Origin: Macrosoma leucophasiata
Lineage: Eukaryota > Arthropoda > Insecta > Lepidoptera > Hedylidae
Direction: 5' to 3'
DNA: 64,000 nt
Assembly (NCBI GenBank): GCA_036365455.1
Contig: JAWQUS010000025.1
Location: forward strand, 22,170,001-22,234,000
A program made the translations under genes and the position numbers. Below the pieces are notes generated by a model, which did not search any database, was not told the DNA's origin, and was given only the letters and a program-made list of their open reading frames with translations. The first letter of the stretch is position 1; each line of letters starts with the position of its first letter. This document shows positions 41,701 through 51,600 of this stretch, one piece after another.

Positions 41701-41918
41701 AAATGGTAGTGTTCAGCACTATCGTGTTCCGGTCAGGTGGTAATGTACGGCCCTGTAATTTCCGGCACAGAGGCATAACACCTTAGGCCTCAGGAGTGGT
41801 AACGCATTTGCATTTTGACCTTGGTCTTTGTGTGGGTGTCTATAGGCTGCAGTCATCACTTAACATCAATGTGAACTGCATGCTTGTTTGCCACTTCAAT
41901 TAGATAAAAAAAAAAAAA

Positions 41919-42298
41919 CGGTTTCATTTTCACTATTGTAAAACCATATCAGTAATTCTCGCAGAAACTACCAAGAGCCAGGATTTAGATTGTCTGGCAT
42001 TCATAAAGTACTTCTAATCGCACCTTAGTATCGCCTTGTCGCAATCACAATCATATAAACAATCTCCTCTTTGTGATTTTTGAACAAAAAATTGGCCAAG
42101 AACAATATTGTGCAGTGAGTGAAAGACGTCGGGAAGTCCCTTTAGTGGAGGAGAATAAAATTCTTCTGCTAGCGCAGTCAGTCAAACGAACAATAACAGT
42201 CAAAGTTCCAATAGGGCGGTGGTAAATACGACATAGCGGTGTCGCAGCGTCCCACGATAAAACTATCGGAGCTACGATCGCCAATTCGCATTCCAAGT
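41919..42298. other. Noncoding stretch; distant copy of the inverted-duplication arm
   Basis: 42135-42212 ('gaataaaattcttctgctag', 'gcagtcagtcaaacgaacaa') resembles the arm segment at 35960-36025. The rest is unrecognised. Confidence 0.4.
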
Positions 42299-42587
42299 TT
42301 TTTTTTTTATGTAATGGAACTGGTATACAAGCATGCAGTTCACATTGGTGTTAAGTGACAACTGCAGCCTATAGACACATACACAAAGACCGAGGTCAAA
42401 ATGCAGATGCGTTACCACTCCTGAGGCCTAAGGTGTTATGCCTCTGAGCCGGAAATTACAGGGCCGTACATTACCACCTGACCGGAACACGATAGTGCTG
42501 AACACTATCATTCAGCGGCAAGTATATTAGGTAATGCGGTTGTGCCTACGCCCGCGAGCACCGTCACTGGAGCTCTACCACCAGTAA
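42299..42587 (-). mobile_element. SINE-A, near full-length
   Basis: T-run 42298-42308 and body to 'ggagctctaccaccagta'. Few differences from 33455-33748. Confidence 0.9.
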
Positions 42588-42713
42588 AAATTGCCACTTT
42601 AAAGTGTGACGATGATGGCATATCGGTCAGATGTTAGAGGAGGCTTTTGCCCAGCATTGGTCGTGTCCATCCTGTATATTAATTGAGTAATAAACCGGTA
42701 AAAACTTAATTAA

Positions 42714-43320
42714 TAAAAAACCGGTCAAGTGCGTTTCGAACCTCGCGCAATGTAGGGTACCGTAGTTTTTAGGTTTGTTTATGTAATTTGAAAAACATGT
42801 TTTTTTTTTGTATGGAGTTGTTCAAACATTTAGAGTATTACATTTGGTCGACTATTACTTGCAAACTTGTAAAGCCAACTAAGGTGTGATAGTTTTCCTT
42901 TTAATTTCTTTATATGTAGCTACTATTGTTTGAATTCCTAACAACAACCGTTTAGTCTCTAGGGCGGAGGACACTGGAGTCCAACGAAAATTGCCACTTT
43001 AAAGCTTAATAAGTCACGAACAGTTAACTAAATCCAAAAATGATATTAGCACACCCCTAATATTTTTGTAAGACCTATCCAACGATACCCCACACTATAT
43101 AGAAAATGAAAAAAAAATATCCGTGGGTTACACGTCCCTAAGCATTTTTTTTTTTGTATTCTATTACTTTGTCGGCGTAGTAAAGATGTATATTTGTGAC
43201 AAATTTCAAGACTCTAGAACCAATCGTTTTTGCGCTAAACCGCGGACGGTCAGACAGACGGACAGACAGACAGGGACATGGCGAAACTATAAGGGTTTCT
43301 TGTTTACTACGGAACCCTAA
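42714..43320 (+). repeat. Dispersed repeat 'accggtcaagtgcg ... cggaaccctaaaaa'
   Basis: Starts 'aaaaaccggtcaagtgcgtt', includes 'tgtagggtaccgtag' and 'caagactctagaaccaatcg', and ends with '(gacagacg)n' and 'aagggtttcttgtttactac'. This is a well-known word order in lepidopteran dispersed repeats. I do not assign a class. Frames across it are incidental. Confidence 0.55.
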
Positions 43321-43321
43321 A

Positions 43322-43740
43322 AAGGCCACTCTAATAAAATATATTTTTCGCAGTTCATCAAATGAGATCACAGATAGACTTGAAGATCTGAGTCTGCGCA
43401 GAGACATCGGATGTCTGTGCATTTTCTACCGCCTTTACAATGTTGAGTGCTCTGATGAACTGTTCGATCTGGTGCCATCGTCTACATTCCTACATCGCAC
43501 CACCCGCCGAAGAGAGAAGTTCCACCCGCACAGACTGGATACTTGGAAATGCTCAACGATCGATTCGCGCGTTCATTCCTGCCCAGAACGTGCAAATTGT
43601 GGAACGAACTTCCCTCAGAGGTGTTCCCCCGGCGCTACAATATGGGGTTCTTCAAAACTGGCGTCAAAAGAGTCCTTCAGGGCTGGCAGCGCGTTGGCAA
43701 CTCCCCTGATGTTGCACATGTTCATAGGCGACGGTAACCA
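43322..43740 (+). pseudogene. LINE ORF2 C-terminal fragment, frameshifted
   Basis: 'DIGCLCIFYRLYNVECSDEL' and 'LHRTTRRREKFHPHRLDTWK' (frame of 43196-43783), then after one frame change near 43545 'NDRFARSFLPRTCKLWNELP' and 'MGFFKTGVKRVLQGW'. This is the usual end of CR1/Jockey-type ORF2. No catalytic domain is left. Confidence 0.75.
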
Positions 43741-43797
43741 CTTTCCATCAGGTGGCCCGTCTGCTAGTCTGTCAATCCTTTGACATAAAAAAAAATG
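43322..43797 (+). mobile_element. CR1/Jockey-like LINE 3' end
   Basis: C-terminal ORF2 remnant followed by a short 3' UTR 'catcaggtggcccgtctgct' and an A-run (43789-43797). The 5' end is truncated. The 3' tail resembles the SINE-A tail ('catca..tg.gaactgcatgctt'), suggesting this LINE group could have supplied the machinery for SINE-A. Confidence 0.7.
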
Positions 43798-44040
43798 ACT
43801 CTATAACGAAATCAAGGACGGAATTATAGTATTTAATAATTATTCTCAGAGTGTATTGACCGTTTTCAATTGAAGTAATCACGTCGTTATATTCACAATT
43901 CACATATTAACATATAATGATATCTTGGCACTCATAAATAGCTATTGTCGGTGGAAATTCGCAGCTTTTTGTTACCTGTAACAAAGAAAAGGAGAAAACG
44001 TATTAATCCGTAACGTTATAATAAAAAAAATATAAATGTA

Positions 44041-44146
44041 ATTGCATGCCTGTAATCTCCGAAGGGGTAGGCAGAGGTTATTGCATGCATCCCACGCACC
44101 CACGATTCGGGCGGACCTGTTGACATCTCCGGGCACATTACCAAAC
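44041..44146 (-). repeat. SINE-C fragment
   Basis: 'gcatgcctgtaatctccgaa' to 'catctccgggcacattacca' in reverse; tail half only, with a 20-bp internal deletion. Confidence 0.65.
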
Positions 44147-44339
44147 CATAAGGGTTCCTTGTAGGCTACGGAACCCTAAAATCGAGTTATAAAAATATTT
44201 CAACTAAATGACTCAAGCTACCTTAAAAAGATATTCATCTACTTACTCAAAAACAACGGGTTGCATTCCGGGAGTGCCGGCAAAAGTAAATACTTGAATA
44301 TTAATGTTGTGCGTTTTTGATATTTTGGAATTGTTATCT

Positions 44340-44560
44340 ATATATATATAAAAATCAATTGCTGTTCGTAAGTCTCGCTAAAACTCGAAAACGGCGGGAC
44401 CGATTTCGCTTATTTTGGTTTTGAATGATTTTTGGAAGTCCAGGGAAGGTTTAAAAGGTAAGGAAATATGAAGGAATTTAAGGGAAATAGTAAAAACCAC
44501 AATTTTATTTTCCCATACAAATAGTCCGTATCTATCAAACCTTTGACACGTTCTTTCATT
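44340..44560 (+). mobile_element. Helitron-like fragment
   Basis: 'aaaaatcaattgctgttcgt' 'aagtctcgctaaaactcgaa' to 'caaatagtccgtatctatca', the opposite orientation of 4976-5235. The CTAGT end is missing. Confidence 0.5.
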
Positions 44561-44589
44561 CGTTTCAAAAATTTAAAACAAATTAGTTT

Positions 44590-45361
44590 CAATGCAGCAG
44601 TAGGTACCTATTTACTGTGGCAGTACGCTGTAACAGACACACACTAGCGCACACTTGCGCAAGCTCTTTGCGCCGCCTAAACGAAACAGCAGACGCATGC
44701 ATACATTTTCGCCGGACGGTAAAAAGGGAGAGGAATACTTCCTCTCCTACGCTGCGCCGCCGTTCTACTCTCCCGCCGTCTTACGAATTTTTGATCGGCT
44801 CAGTGTCCTGACGAGATTTTTTTTTTACCCACCACAAAAAGTGCACAACGCCGCTAAAGAAATGTTCACTTCAAAAACTCCATCTAATCCACAAAATCAA
44901 CTGTCGCCAAGGAAGCAGGGCAAACAAAGAAAGAATTTGATTTGTACCTCATATCCTGTCGTAAAGTGACGTCTAATTCAATAAAGTCTTATTAGACTCG
45001 ACGTCACTTTAGATCTTATTCGCAAGATACGAAAAAAACTCATATGTTATTCATGGTTCCATCATATTGTGTTGTTCCGCATTATAGGAAGACAAATGTT
45101 GTTAAAGAAATGTGGAAAGAAAATATTGTAGCAAGTGTTCTGTTTTAGATATTCATGGCATTTGAAACAGATCAGACAAAGTTTCTTAACATGAAAACAT
45201 TCGAAAACCAAATGTATGAGTTTTGTTCCGCGAAAGAACATAATTAAATTATTTCCTGAAAATCCGAATAATATTATATTGTTATACCAAAGTTTCTATC
45301 TCAGAGTTTAGAGTTCACAAGTTGAAAATGGTGAAAAATAGATCTCTATTATATAATGGTA
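44590..45361. other. Noncoding stretch with a hairpin
   Basis: A GC-richer patch at 44630-44830 has overlapping short frames (64 and 104 codons) without motif. 44962-45013 folds: 'taaagtgacgtctaat' against 'attagactcgacgtcacttta'. Nothing else recognised. Confidence 0.35.
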
Positions 45362-45545
45362 CTAGCTATTGCCCGCGGCTTCGCTCGCGTAGATGTCGTT
45401 TTATAATCCTGAATTTTCTTTGCTATAAACCTCACGGAGCCCGAGGCCTTTCCAATGAATGCAAAACCGTGGAAATCGGTTCGTGCGTTCTGGAGTTATA
45501 GCGTCAGGAAGGAAAACCCGACTTATTTTTATATAATAGATAAAT
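45362..45545 (-). mobile_element. Helitron-like fragment
   Basis: 'actagctattgcccgcggct' then 'cgcgtagatgtcgttttat' and 'aatcggttcgtgcgttctgg' with 'gcgtcaggaaggaaaaccc'; the minus-strand 3' end is CTAGT-type. Confidence 0.55.
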
Positions 45546-45817
45546 TGTATAAATACGGGTGATGGCTGATCCGAAATTATGTTTAGAAAAAGTGCTACAA
45601 CCGTTTTTAGTGCATAAAAAATTGCAAATGTGGTAAACAAAAAGGTATTTAAAGTGTAAATTTTATAACCTTTAAAGAATTTAAAAAAATAATTAAATGC
45701 CTAAAAAGGAGGTGAACTACAATAAAAAAAAAGTTCCTGAAACTCGTTCTATATTATTTATTTATTTTAATTGAATGCCGATAATATTTTTATGTTGTAA
45801 AAAATGGTTGAAGGATA

Positions 45818-46052
45818 ATTGTTTTATATTATTTCGCATTAACACATGCTTGTGAAATATATTTTTATTTTTAAAGAAATGAAAGAAAAATTTGACTTCA
45901 GGCGAGGCTCGAACTCGCGACCTACTGGGAATCTAGTCCAGCCGCTCTTCCAATTGAGCTACTGAAGCCCTGCCCGATTTGTCGAATTTTTCCTTCACAT
46001 CTATTGCATTGGTTTATGGTACCAGTAGCGCCATCTATTACCAACTATATAT
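45818..46052 (-). mobile_element. tRNA-Tyr-like retroposon, monomer
   Basis: 235 bp flanked by an exact 14-bp repeat 'atggttgaaggata' (45804-45817 and 46053-46066). On the minus strand it starts 'atatagttggtaatagatgg', passes the 75-nt tRNA-like module (45894-45968) with TTTTT after it, and ends 'gcgaaataatataaaacaat'. Compared with the 307-bp tandem unit it lacks about 75 bp at the 5' side, i.e. it is 5'-truncated. It defines the 3' end of the family. Confidence 0.85.
45894..45968 (-). tRNA. tRNA-Tyr-like module of the monomer
   Basis: Same 75 nt as in the arrays (acceptor GCTTCAG/CTGAAGT, A box TAGCTCAATTGG), with the abnormal anticodon loop. Retroposon component. Confidence 0.35.
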
Positions 46053-46214
46053 ATGGTTGAAGGATATTTTTCTAGACGTCATTCCGGATTGAATGAGCCA
46101 TTGCACATACCTATTTATCTCTAGTTTTCACAATTTTAAAATTGTACTACCTATATGTTTGAGGTATAGGCTAGTAAGTAGCATACTAAGTAGACAACTT
46201 ATAGTAGGCTACTA

Positions 46215-46468
46215 ACAGTGCTCAACAAAAAATATTGCACATCGAGCCTAGGAAAGAGACTTCGGCTTATTTCAGTTATGTATAGAGTTATCTCTTTCGC
46301 ACCGTACCTATTTGACGTTTGTCGATCATTTTGATCAAGTTTTGACCAATACCGGACTGTCAGTGCTGACGTAGGCAGTGTGCAACAGAGATAACGATCT
46401 AGGAAGTCGAAACGAGCCGATCGTCTCTTTTGCAGGCTCGATGTGCAATATTATTAAGTAGGTACTGT
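46215..46468. mobile_element. R6 MITE copy
   Basis: Left end ACAGTGCTCAACAAAAAATA and right end (inward) ACAGTACCTACTTAATAATA, both followed by 'ttgcacatcgagcct'. A further inverted pair continues 46 bp. The core contains 'ttttgaccaataccggactg'. Confidence 0.7.
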
Positions 46469-47141
46469 ACTTAGTAGGTAATTTTAATTAGGTAGGATTA
46501 ATTCACCATAAAAGCATTACTCCGAAGGTTAATAATGTTTCTACATTAAATTCTTCAAAACGTCTTATAATCTACGTTTAACCACCGCAAGTTTAATATG
46601 AAATACCTAATATTGCAAAGGCAAAGGAGTCTCCATAGATTAAATTCTAACTTACAAACGGCGCGTCTCTCCTTTAAGAATAGAGTTAACGTGGCATGAG
46701 CTCAAACAATTTTACGGCAATGAGTCCTACGTGTTTGTACGCGATTTCCAGTGCCAGACAAGTAATATACCTTTTTAAAAATAAAACCGCGTAAAATGAT
46801 ATCATTCTGAAGTCATTTGTAAAATTTACTGCCTTTTTTAGAATATACTACCATTTTTTAAGTAAATTAACTTGTAGACAAAGAGCTGTTGACTCAGTCG
46901 AGGCACGCATTGCTGGCCCGGGACACTACGACGCCGTCTAGTCGCGGCGCGCTTGTAAGTGAAAAACATCTTTGTTATCGTAGTAACTATTAGACAATTA
47001 GTTCGAACTTGTGTTGTGAAGTGGAGAGAACAAATATTAACTGCTATGAATTTCATAAAAAAAAATATTAGGTATTATTTCTAAACCAAAGTAATCTCCA
47101 TAGATTTAATCAGCGCGTCTCTCTTTTCATAGTAGAGTGCC
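46469..47141 (+). other. Unclassified stretch with a weak first-exon candidate
   Basis: 46885-46952 is CpG-rich, begins with an initiator-like ACTCAGTC and ends at a donor-like CTT|GTAAGTG. No repeat family recognised around it. This is very weak evidence for a host promoter. The remainder is AT-rich with nothing recognised. Confidence 0.2.
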
Positions 47142-47194
47142 ACTGTCATTACATTAAAAAAAAGTGTCTACGCCCCCGAGCTCTACCACCAGTG
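47142..47194. repeat. SINE-A terminal scraps
   Basis: 'cattacattaaaaaaaa' (3' tail, plus) fused to 'gtctacgcccccgagctcta' (5' end, minus); the bodies are lost. Confidence 0.5.
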
Positions 47195-47366
47195 ACTTCT
47201 TTTTTAACACATTTATAGCTTGGCTTGTACAGGAAACCTATGCTTAGCTGGCAATATTATGTTATTGACGGCGTAATATACGAGAGTGTCCCTGTCCACA
47301 TGGCTTTTTATGAGATTAAACAAGGTACGACTTTCGTATAGCGGTAGCAAATCGATTTCTTTACAA

Positions 47367-47534
47367 TTTTTTTTTATGTAATGGAAGTGGCAAACAAGCA
47401 TGCAGTTCACATTGATGTTAAGTGATGACTGCAGCCTATAGACACCCACACAAAGACCAAGATCAGAATGAAGATGCGTTACCACTCCTGAGGCCTAAGG
47501 TGTTATGCCTCTGTGCCGGAAATTACAGGGCCGT
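47367..47534 (-). mobile_element. SINE-A copy, 5'-truncated
   Basis: T-run 47367-47375 and body in reverse to 'gaaattacagggccgta'. Close to consensus. Confidence 0.85.
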
Positions 47535-47630
47535 AAAAAAAAACCTAATAAAAAACGTAATTTAAACACGTAACATAATAACTCATCTCATCATACGTTG
47601 TACATACATACAAATTATTACAAACTAGCT

Positions 47631-47962
47631 CTCCCGGCAAACTTCGTATTGCCTCAGAATTAAATAATGTGTCAAAGGTTTGATAAAGGTATACGGACTA
47701 TATCCTGGAAAACTTCGTATTGCCTCACAATGAAATAATGTGTCAAAAGTTTGGTATATACGGACTATTTGTATGGGCAAATGGAATTGTGGTTTTTTAC
47801 TATTTCCCTTCAATTTCTTCATATTTTCTTACCTTTTAAACATTCCCTAAGCTTCCAAAAAACATTAAAAACCAAAATTCCACATCGTGCCAGCCGTTCT
47901 CGAGTTTTAGCGAGACTAACGAACAGCAATTGTTTTTATATTTATAGATATAAAGCTAAGAT
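47631..47962 (-). mobile_element. Helitron-like fragment with internal duplication
   Basis: 'aactagctctcccggcaaac' start; the segment 'aacttcgtattgcctca.aat' to 'tatacggacta' occurs twice (47639-47699 and 47710-47767) before the usual body and the 'gagactaacgaacagcaatt' end. Confidence 0.55.
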
Positions 47963-48161
47963 AGATAAATAAAATTGGAGTCTAATAGAACTAAATGGGA
48001 CTTAAAAGTCTGTTAAAAACTTTTCTTCGTAAAAGTCTTTTACTGATGGTAGAGCTCTGGTGGCGGAGTTCGCGAGGCTAGGCACCACCGCATTACCTAA
48101 TCTTTCTGCCGCAAAATGGTAGTGTTAAACATTATCCTGTTCCGGTTAGAAGGTAATGTAT

Positions 48162-48166
48162 GGCCC
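48162..48166. repeat. Target duplication GGCCC, left copy
   Basis: GGCCC directly before the left LTR; its partner is 54783-54787. Five bases is a usual length for BEL/Pao integration. Confidence 0.85.
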
Positions 48167-48572
48167 TGTATTGTGAGGGCCCGGTTTCACTCGGTTGGCG
48201 TCTCACAAACAGGGACTCCCACAAGGGAGAACGATCTAATAGGTCGTCTGACTAACCTGCGGTTCCAGCTTTCGGCATTTATGTTGTCTTGATCCTGTGG
48301 TCTTCGAGTTCTTTCTTCGTTTTCACTCCCGGCCGGGGTGTCGAGTCACGGGTGGCCCTGGACCAGCCACAAAACGCGCGCGTTCGGGATCACGAATTTC
48401 AAGCGTCTCTTTTCCCGTTGCAAGTTCGATTCGCTACAGGTAGTGGCGAGTGGTGACGTCAGTGACGTCTTGTCAGAATCGACCAATGACCGTGAAGAGT
48501 GCCAAGGAGTGCCAACCTAAGTGTTAGCTTGAGAATTGTATACCAACTTTGAAATAATATGATGACGGTACA
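48167..48572 (-). repeat. 3' LTR (406 bp)
   Basis: Plus strand TGTATTGTGAGGG ... GATGACGGTACA; in element orientation TGTACCGTC...CAATACA, with the standard TG..CA ends. Every base compared with the other LTR agrees. A 60-codon frame in it is also duplicated and not a gene. Confidence 0.95.
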
Positions 48573-48584
48573 TTTCCGCCCACC
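48573..48584 (-). other. Polypurine tract
   Basis: Element strand GGTGGGCGGAAA immediately upstream of the 3' LTR; primes plus-strand DNA synthesis in LTR elements. One T and one C interrupt it. Confidence 0.75.
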
Positions 48585-48677
48585 AAAATACGTTATAGGT
48601 ATTTTCTAAAACTAGCGAATAACTAACCTACGAAAAGACTTAATTACGACTAAAGCTAATAATTAACGAGTTACGGA

Positions 48678-51600
48678 TTAATCTAGGTTAGGTAACGGAC
48701 ATAGCTTAGCCAACGGTCGAGTTAAGCACGAACCATCGACTGTACGAACCGTTGCGATACGAACTATTCCGTCCGGGCTAGGGTGCAATTTCTCGACCCG
48801 AGCCAGAGGCCAATGTAACGGAAGAGAAGTTTCGGTTTTCAGAATTACCACGGATCCCACGATTAGCGGCTTAGAATGTTTAGGCCACTTTGCCCGTTGA
48901 GTCAAAGTATGGAGGTATTCGCACTTCCAACGATTCCAAAAATCCTGTTGGAAACGTTGAATGAGCTGCCAACGACTAAGTCGATTAATATTAACTGACG
49001 TTAAGTGCTCATCGGGAACGGTAGTTAGAGGCTCCAAGGTTAAGAAATGGCCCGGTGTCAGTACAACCAAGTCATTGGGGTCTGAACTCAACGGACAAAG
49101 GGGTCGCGAATTGAGTATCGCCTCAATTTGCACGAAGACCGTACTTAGTTCTTCGAACGTTAAGACTTGATCACCGATAATTCGATAAAGGTGCGATTTT
49201 ACTGCTTTAATTTGAATTTCCCAAACTCCTCCAAAGTGAGGACTCGAAGGCGGGTTAAAACGAAACTCAATCTGTTCGGTTTGAGCGGCAGATTGCATGA
49301 GAGACTGAAGCTGATTATTCGCGCCTACGTAATTTGTACCGCAATCGGATTGGATGACGTTGACCCTACCGCGACGACCGACAAATCTACGAAGAGCGGC
49401 AAGGAATGCGTCCGATGAAAGATCCGAAACAGTTTCGAGATGCACTGCTTTGGTACTTAAGCATACGAACAAACAGAGATAAGCCTTACCGATTTTCGCA
49501 CCGCGATGTTTTGCGAGTTTGATGCGGAAAGGACCACCGTAATCCGTTCCCACAACAGAAAAAGGCTTAACCTGATTGACGCGAGTAGCAGGTAGATCGC
49601 TCATAAACGGTTCAAGAGGAGTCGGGTTCGTTTTATAACACTGAACACACTTCGAAAGGCAATGACGAATTGCCCGTTTGGGTGAAAGGATCCAAAATTG
49701 TTGTGTTAGAAGGTATTGCATCGTGTTAACTCCAGCGTGACAATTTTCACGATGAAACGCTTCGATGATTAAATAGGTAAGCTTCGATTCGCGAGGGAGC
49801 AGAGCGGGGTGTTTATGCTCAAATTCGAGCCCCGATCTGGCCAATCGGCCACCCACCCTGAGAGTTCCCTTAGCGTCGAGAAACGGATTTAACTTACGCA
49901 TTTGTTTCGAAAGAAGAGTATTGTCTAGCAAGTGACTTATCTCTGATGCAAAATGATGTGATTGAACGTACCTCACAATAATCATAAGGGCATTATGTAG
50001 TTCTACCCGAGTCGATATGGGATCAGAACAGCGAGTGCGTTTACAACGAATGAATGCAATGAATTTTATCCATACACACAAAAGGCGTTGGATTTTACGA
50101 ATCGACGAATAGCGATCCAACAGAGTGTCTATAAACGGACTAGGAACGTCACCATGAGTAAGGAACGAGCGAGGAGCCTTTTCTTCTGCAGCTAGAATGT
50201 CTGAGTCTGGAATACCATCAGAACTTGGCCAAGATGAAAGCGGTTGAGAGAGCCACGACGGACCCGCCCACCATAAGCGATTAGTGACAAGAGCTGATGG
50301 AAGCTGTCCACGGGAGACTACATCCGCTGGATTATCCTCAGAGGCCACGTGACCCCATCGAGCCCCAGGGATGACATCAAGAATGTGCCCTACGCGATTC
50401 GCAACGAAAGTTTTCCAACGTGAAGGGTGAGAGCGAAGCCACGCAAGCACAACGGTAGAATCAGACCACGCGAAAAGACTACTGCATGGAAGAACAGGTG
50501 AGTATATGTCCTTTACGAATTTCAGTATGTTTGATTGGAGTTTGGGACCGACGAGCAGAGTGTCGTTTAACGATACGCCCCTAGCATCTTTAGCTGAAGC
50601 GTTAAACACCACACGGAGTTTCGTTGTGGCGGACTCGGGACGCAGAACGCAGTGATGAGGGATGTAATACTTTCCCTCTGTAAGTTTGTTTACAGGGACA
50701 AGACTCATGTGACCACTATCGAGATAGTCTTTCATGAAGTCGTTGTACTGGTGATGCAACTCTGGATTTCTCCTGAGTTTTCGTTCGATTGAGTGAAAAA
50801 AACGCAAAGCGATGTCACGAGATCCAGGAAAAGAACGATCCTGCTCTTCTTCCTTGAAAGGCAGAGTGACCACGTATCTGCCAACCGAATCACGGGTATG
50901 ATGAGTTGCGAAGATTTCTTCACAGCGAGTTTCCTCAGGGGTTAGATGTCGAGGTGACGGAAATGATTCCAACTCCCAGAAGCGCTTGACTTCCTCATGA
51001 AGCAGATCATCGTCTTGGCTGAAAAACGATTGAACTTCGTCCTGACAGCCGGCACCACCCAGTAAGAGCCAGCCAAACACTGAATTCAGAGCTGAGGGTT
51101 GATTTGGACCTCCATCCACACGGCCAGGAAGGAGAAGAGAAGTAAACACCTCAGCGCCGAGAAGCAGATCTACAGAACCAGGCTTGTCGAAGTTAGGGTC
51201 AGCCAAGGCGAGATCCTTGATATGATGCCACGACGATTTATTAATACGAGTTGAAGGTATCCTACCACAAATGCTAGGCAACGTGAGCGCGTCGATAGAA
51301 AAGAGGCTGTTGCTGTTAGCACCAACCTCAAGGCGAACTGCACCTGATATAGACGAAGATGCTTGTCCCAAACCACGAACACGACGAGAAGTAAGTGTGC
51401 GGGCGACACCTAAGATGGTGGCAGCACGTTCACTGATGAAGTGAGCCTGGCTACCCGAATCTATGAGAGCACGAAACGATTGGAAGTTGCCTGAGGAATC
51501 ACGAAGTTGCACAGTGGCTGTTGATAACAGCACCACAGAATTATCACCTATGCTCGTAAGTACTCTTACAGGTTGCTCTGGACTCCTGCTCGAATCGGCT

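Larger units (their letters stand above)
40950..41918 (+). mobile_element. SINE-A interrupted by a LINE fragment
   Basis: 5' part 40950-41033 ('tactggtggtaaagctccag' to 'cgctaaatggtag') and 3' part 41701-41918 ('aaatggtagtgttcagcact' to a 12-base A-run). Removing 41034-41709 restores a continuous SINE-A. Confidence 0.85.

Noticed and set aside
44617..44969. Overlapping 64- and 104-codon plus frames in a GC-richer patch
   Set aside because: No motif, overlapping frames on the same strand and no splice or promoter context beyond composition.
46885..46952. Initiator-like and donor-like sequences suggesting a host first exon
   Set aside because: Only two short consensus matches and CpG richness; too weak to report as a finding.
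48338..48520. 60-codon frame, repeated identically at 54548-54730
   Set aside because: It lies in the LTRs on the strand opposite to the element; its repetition only reflects LTR identity.
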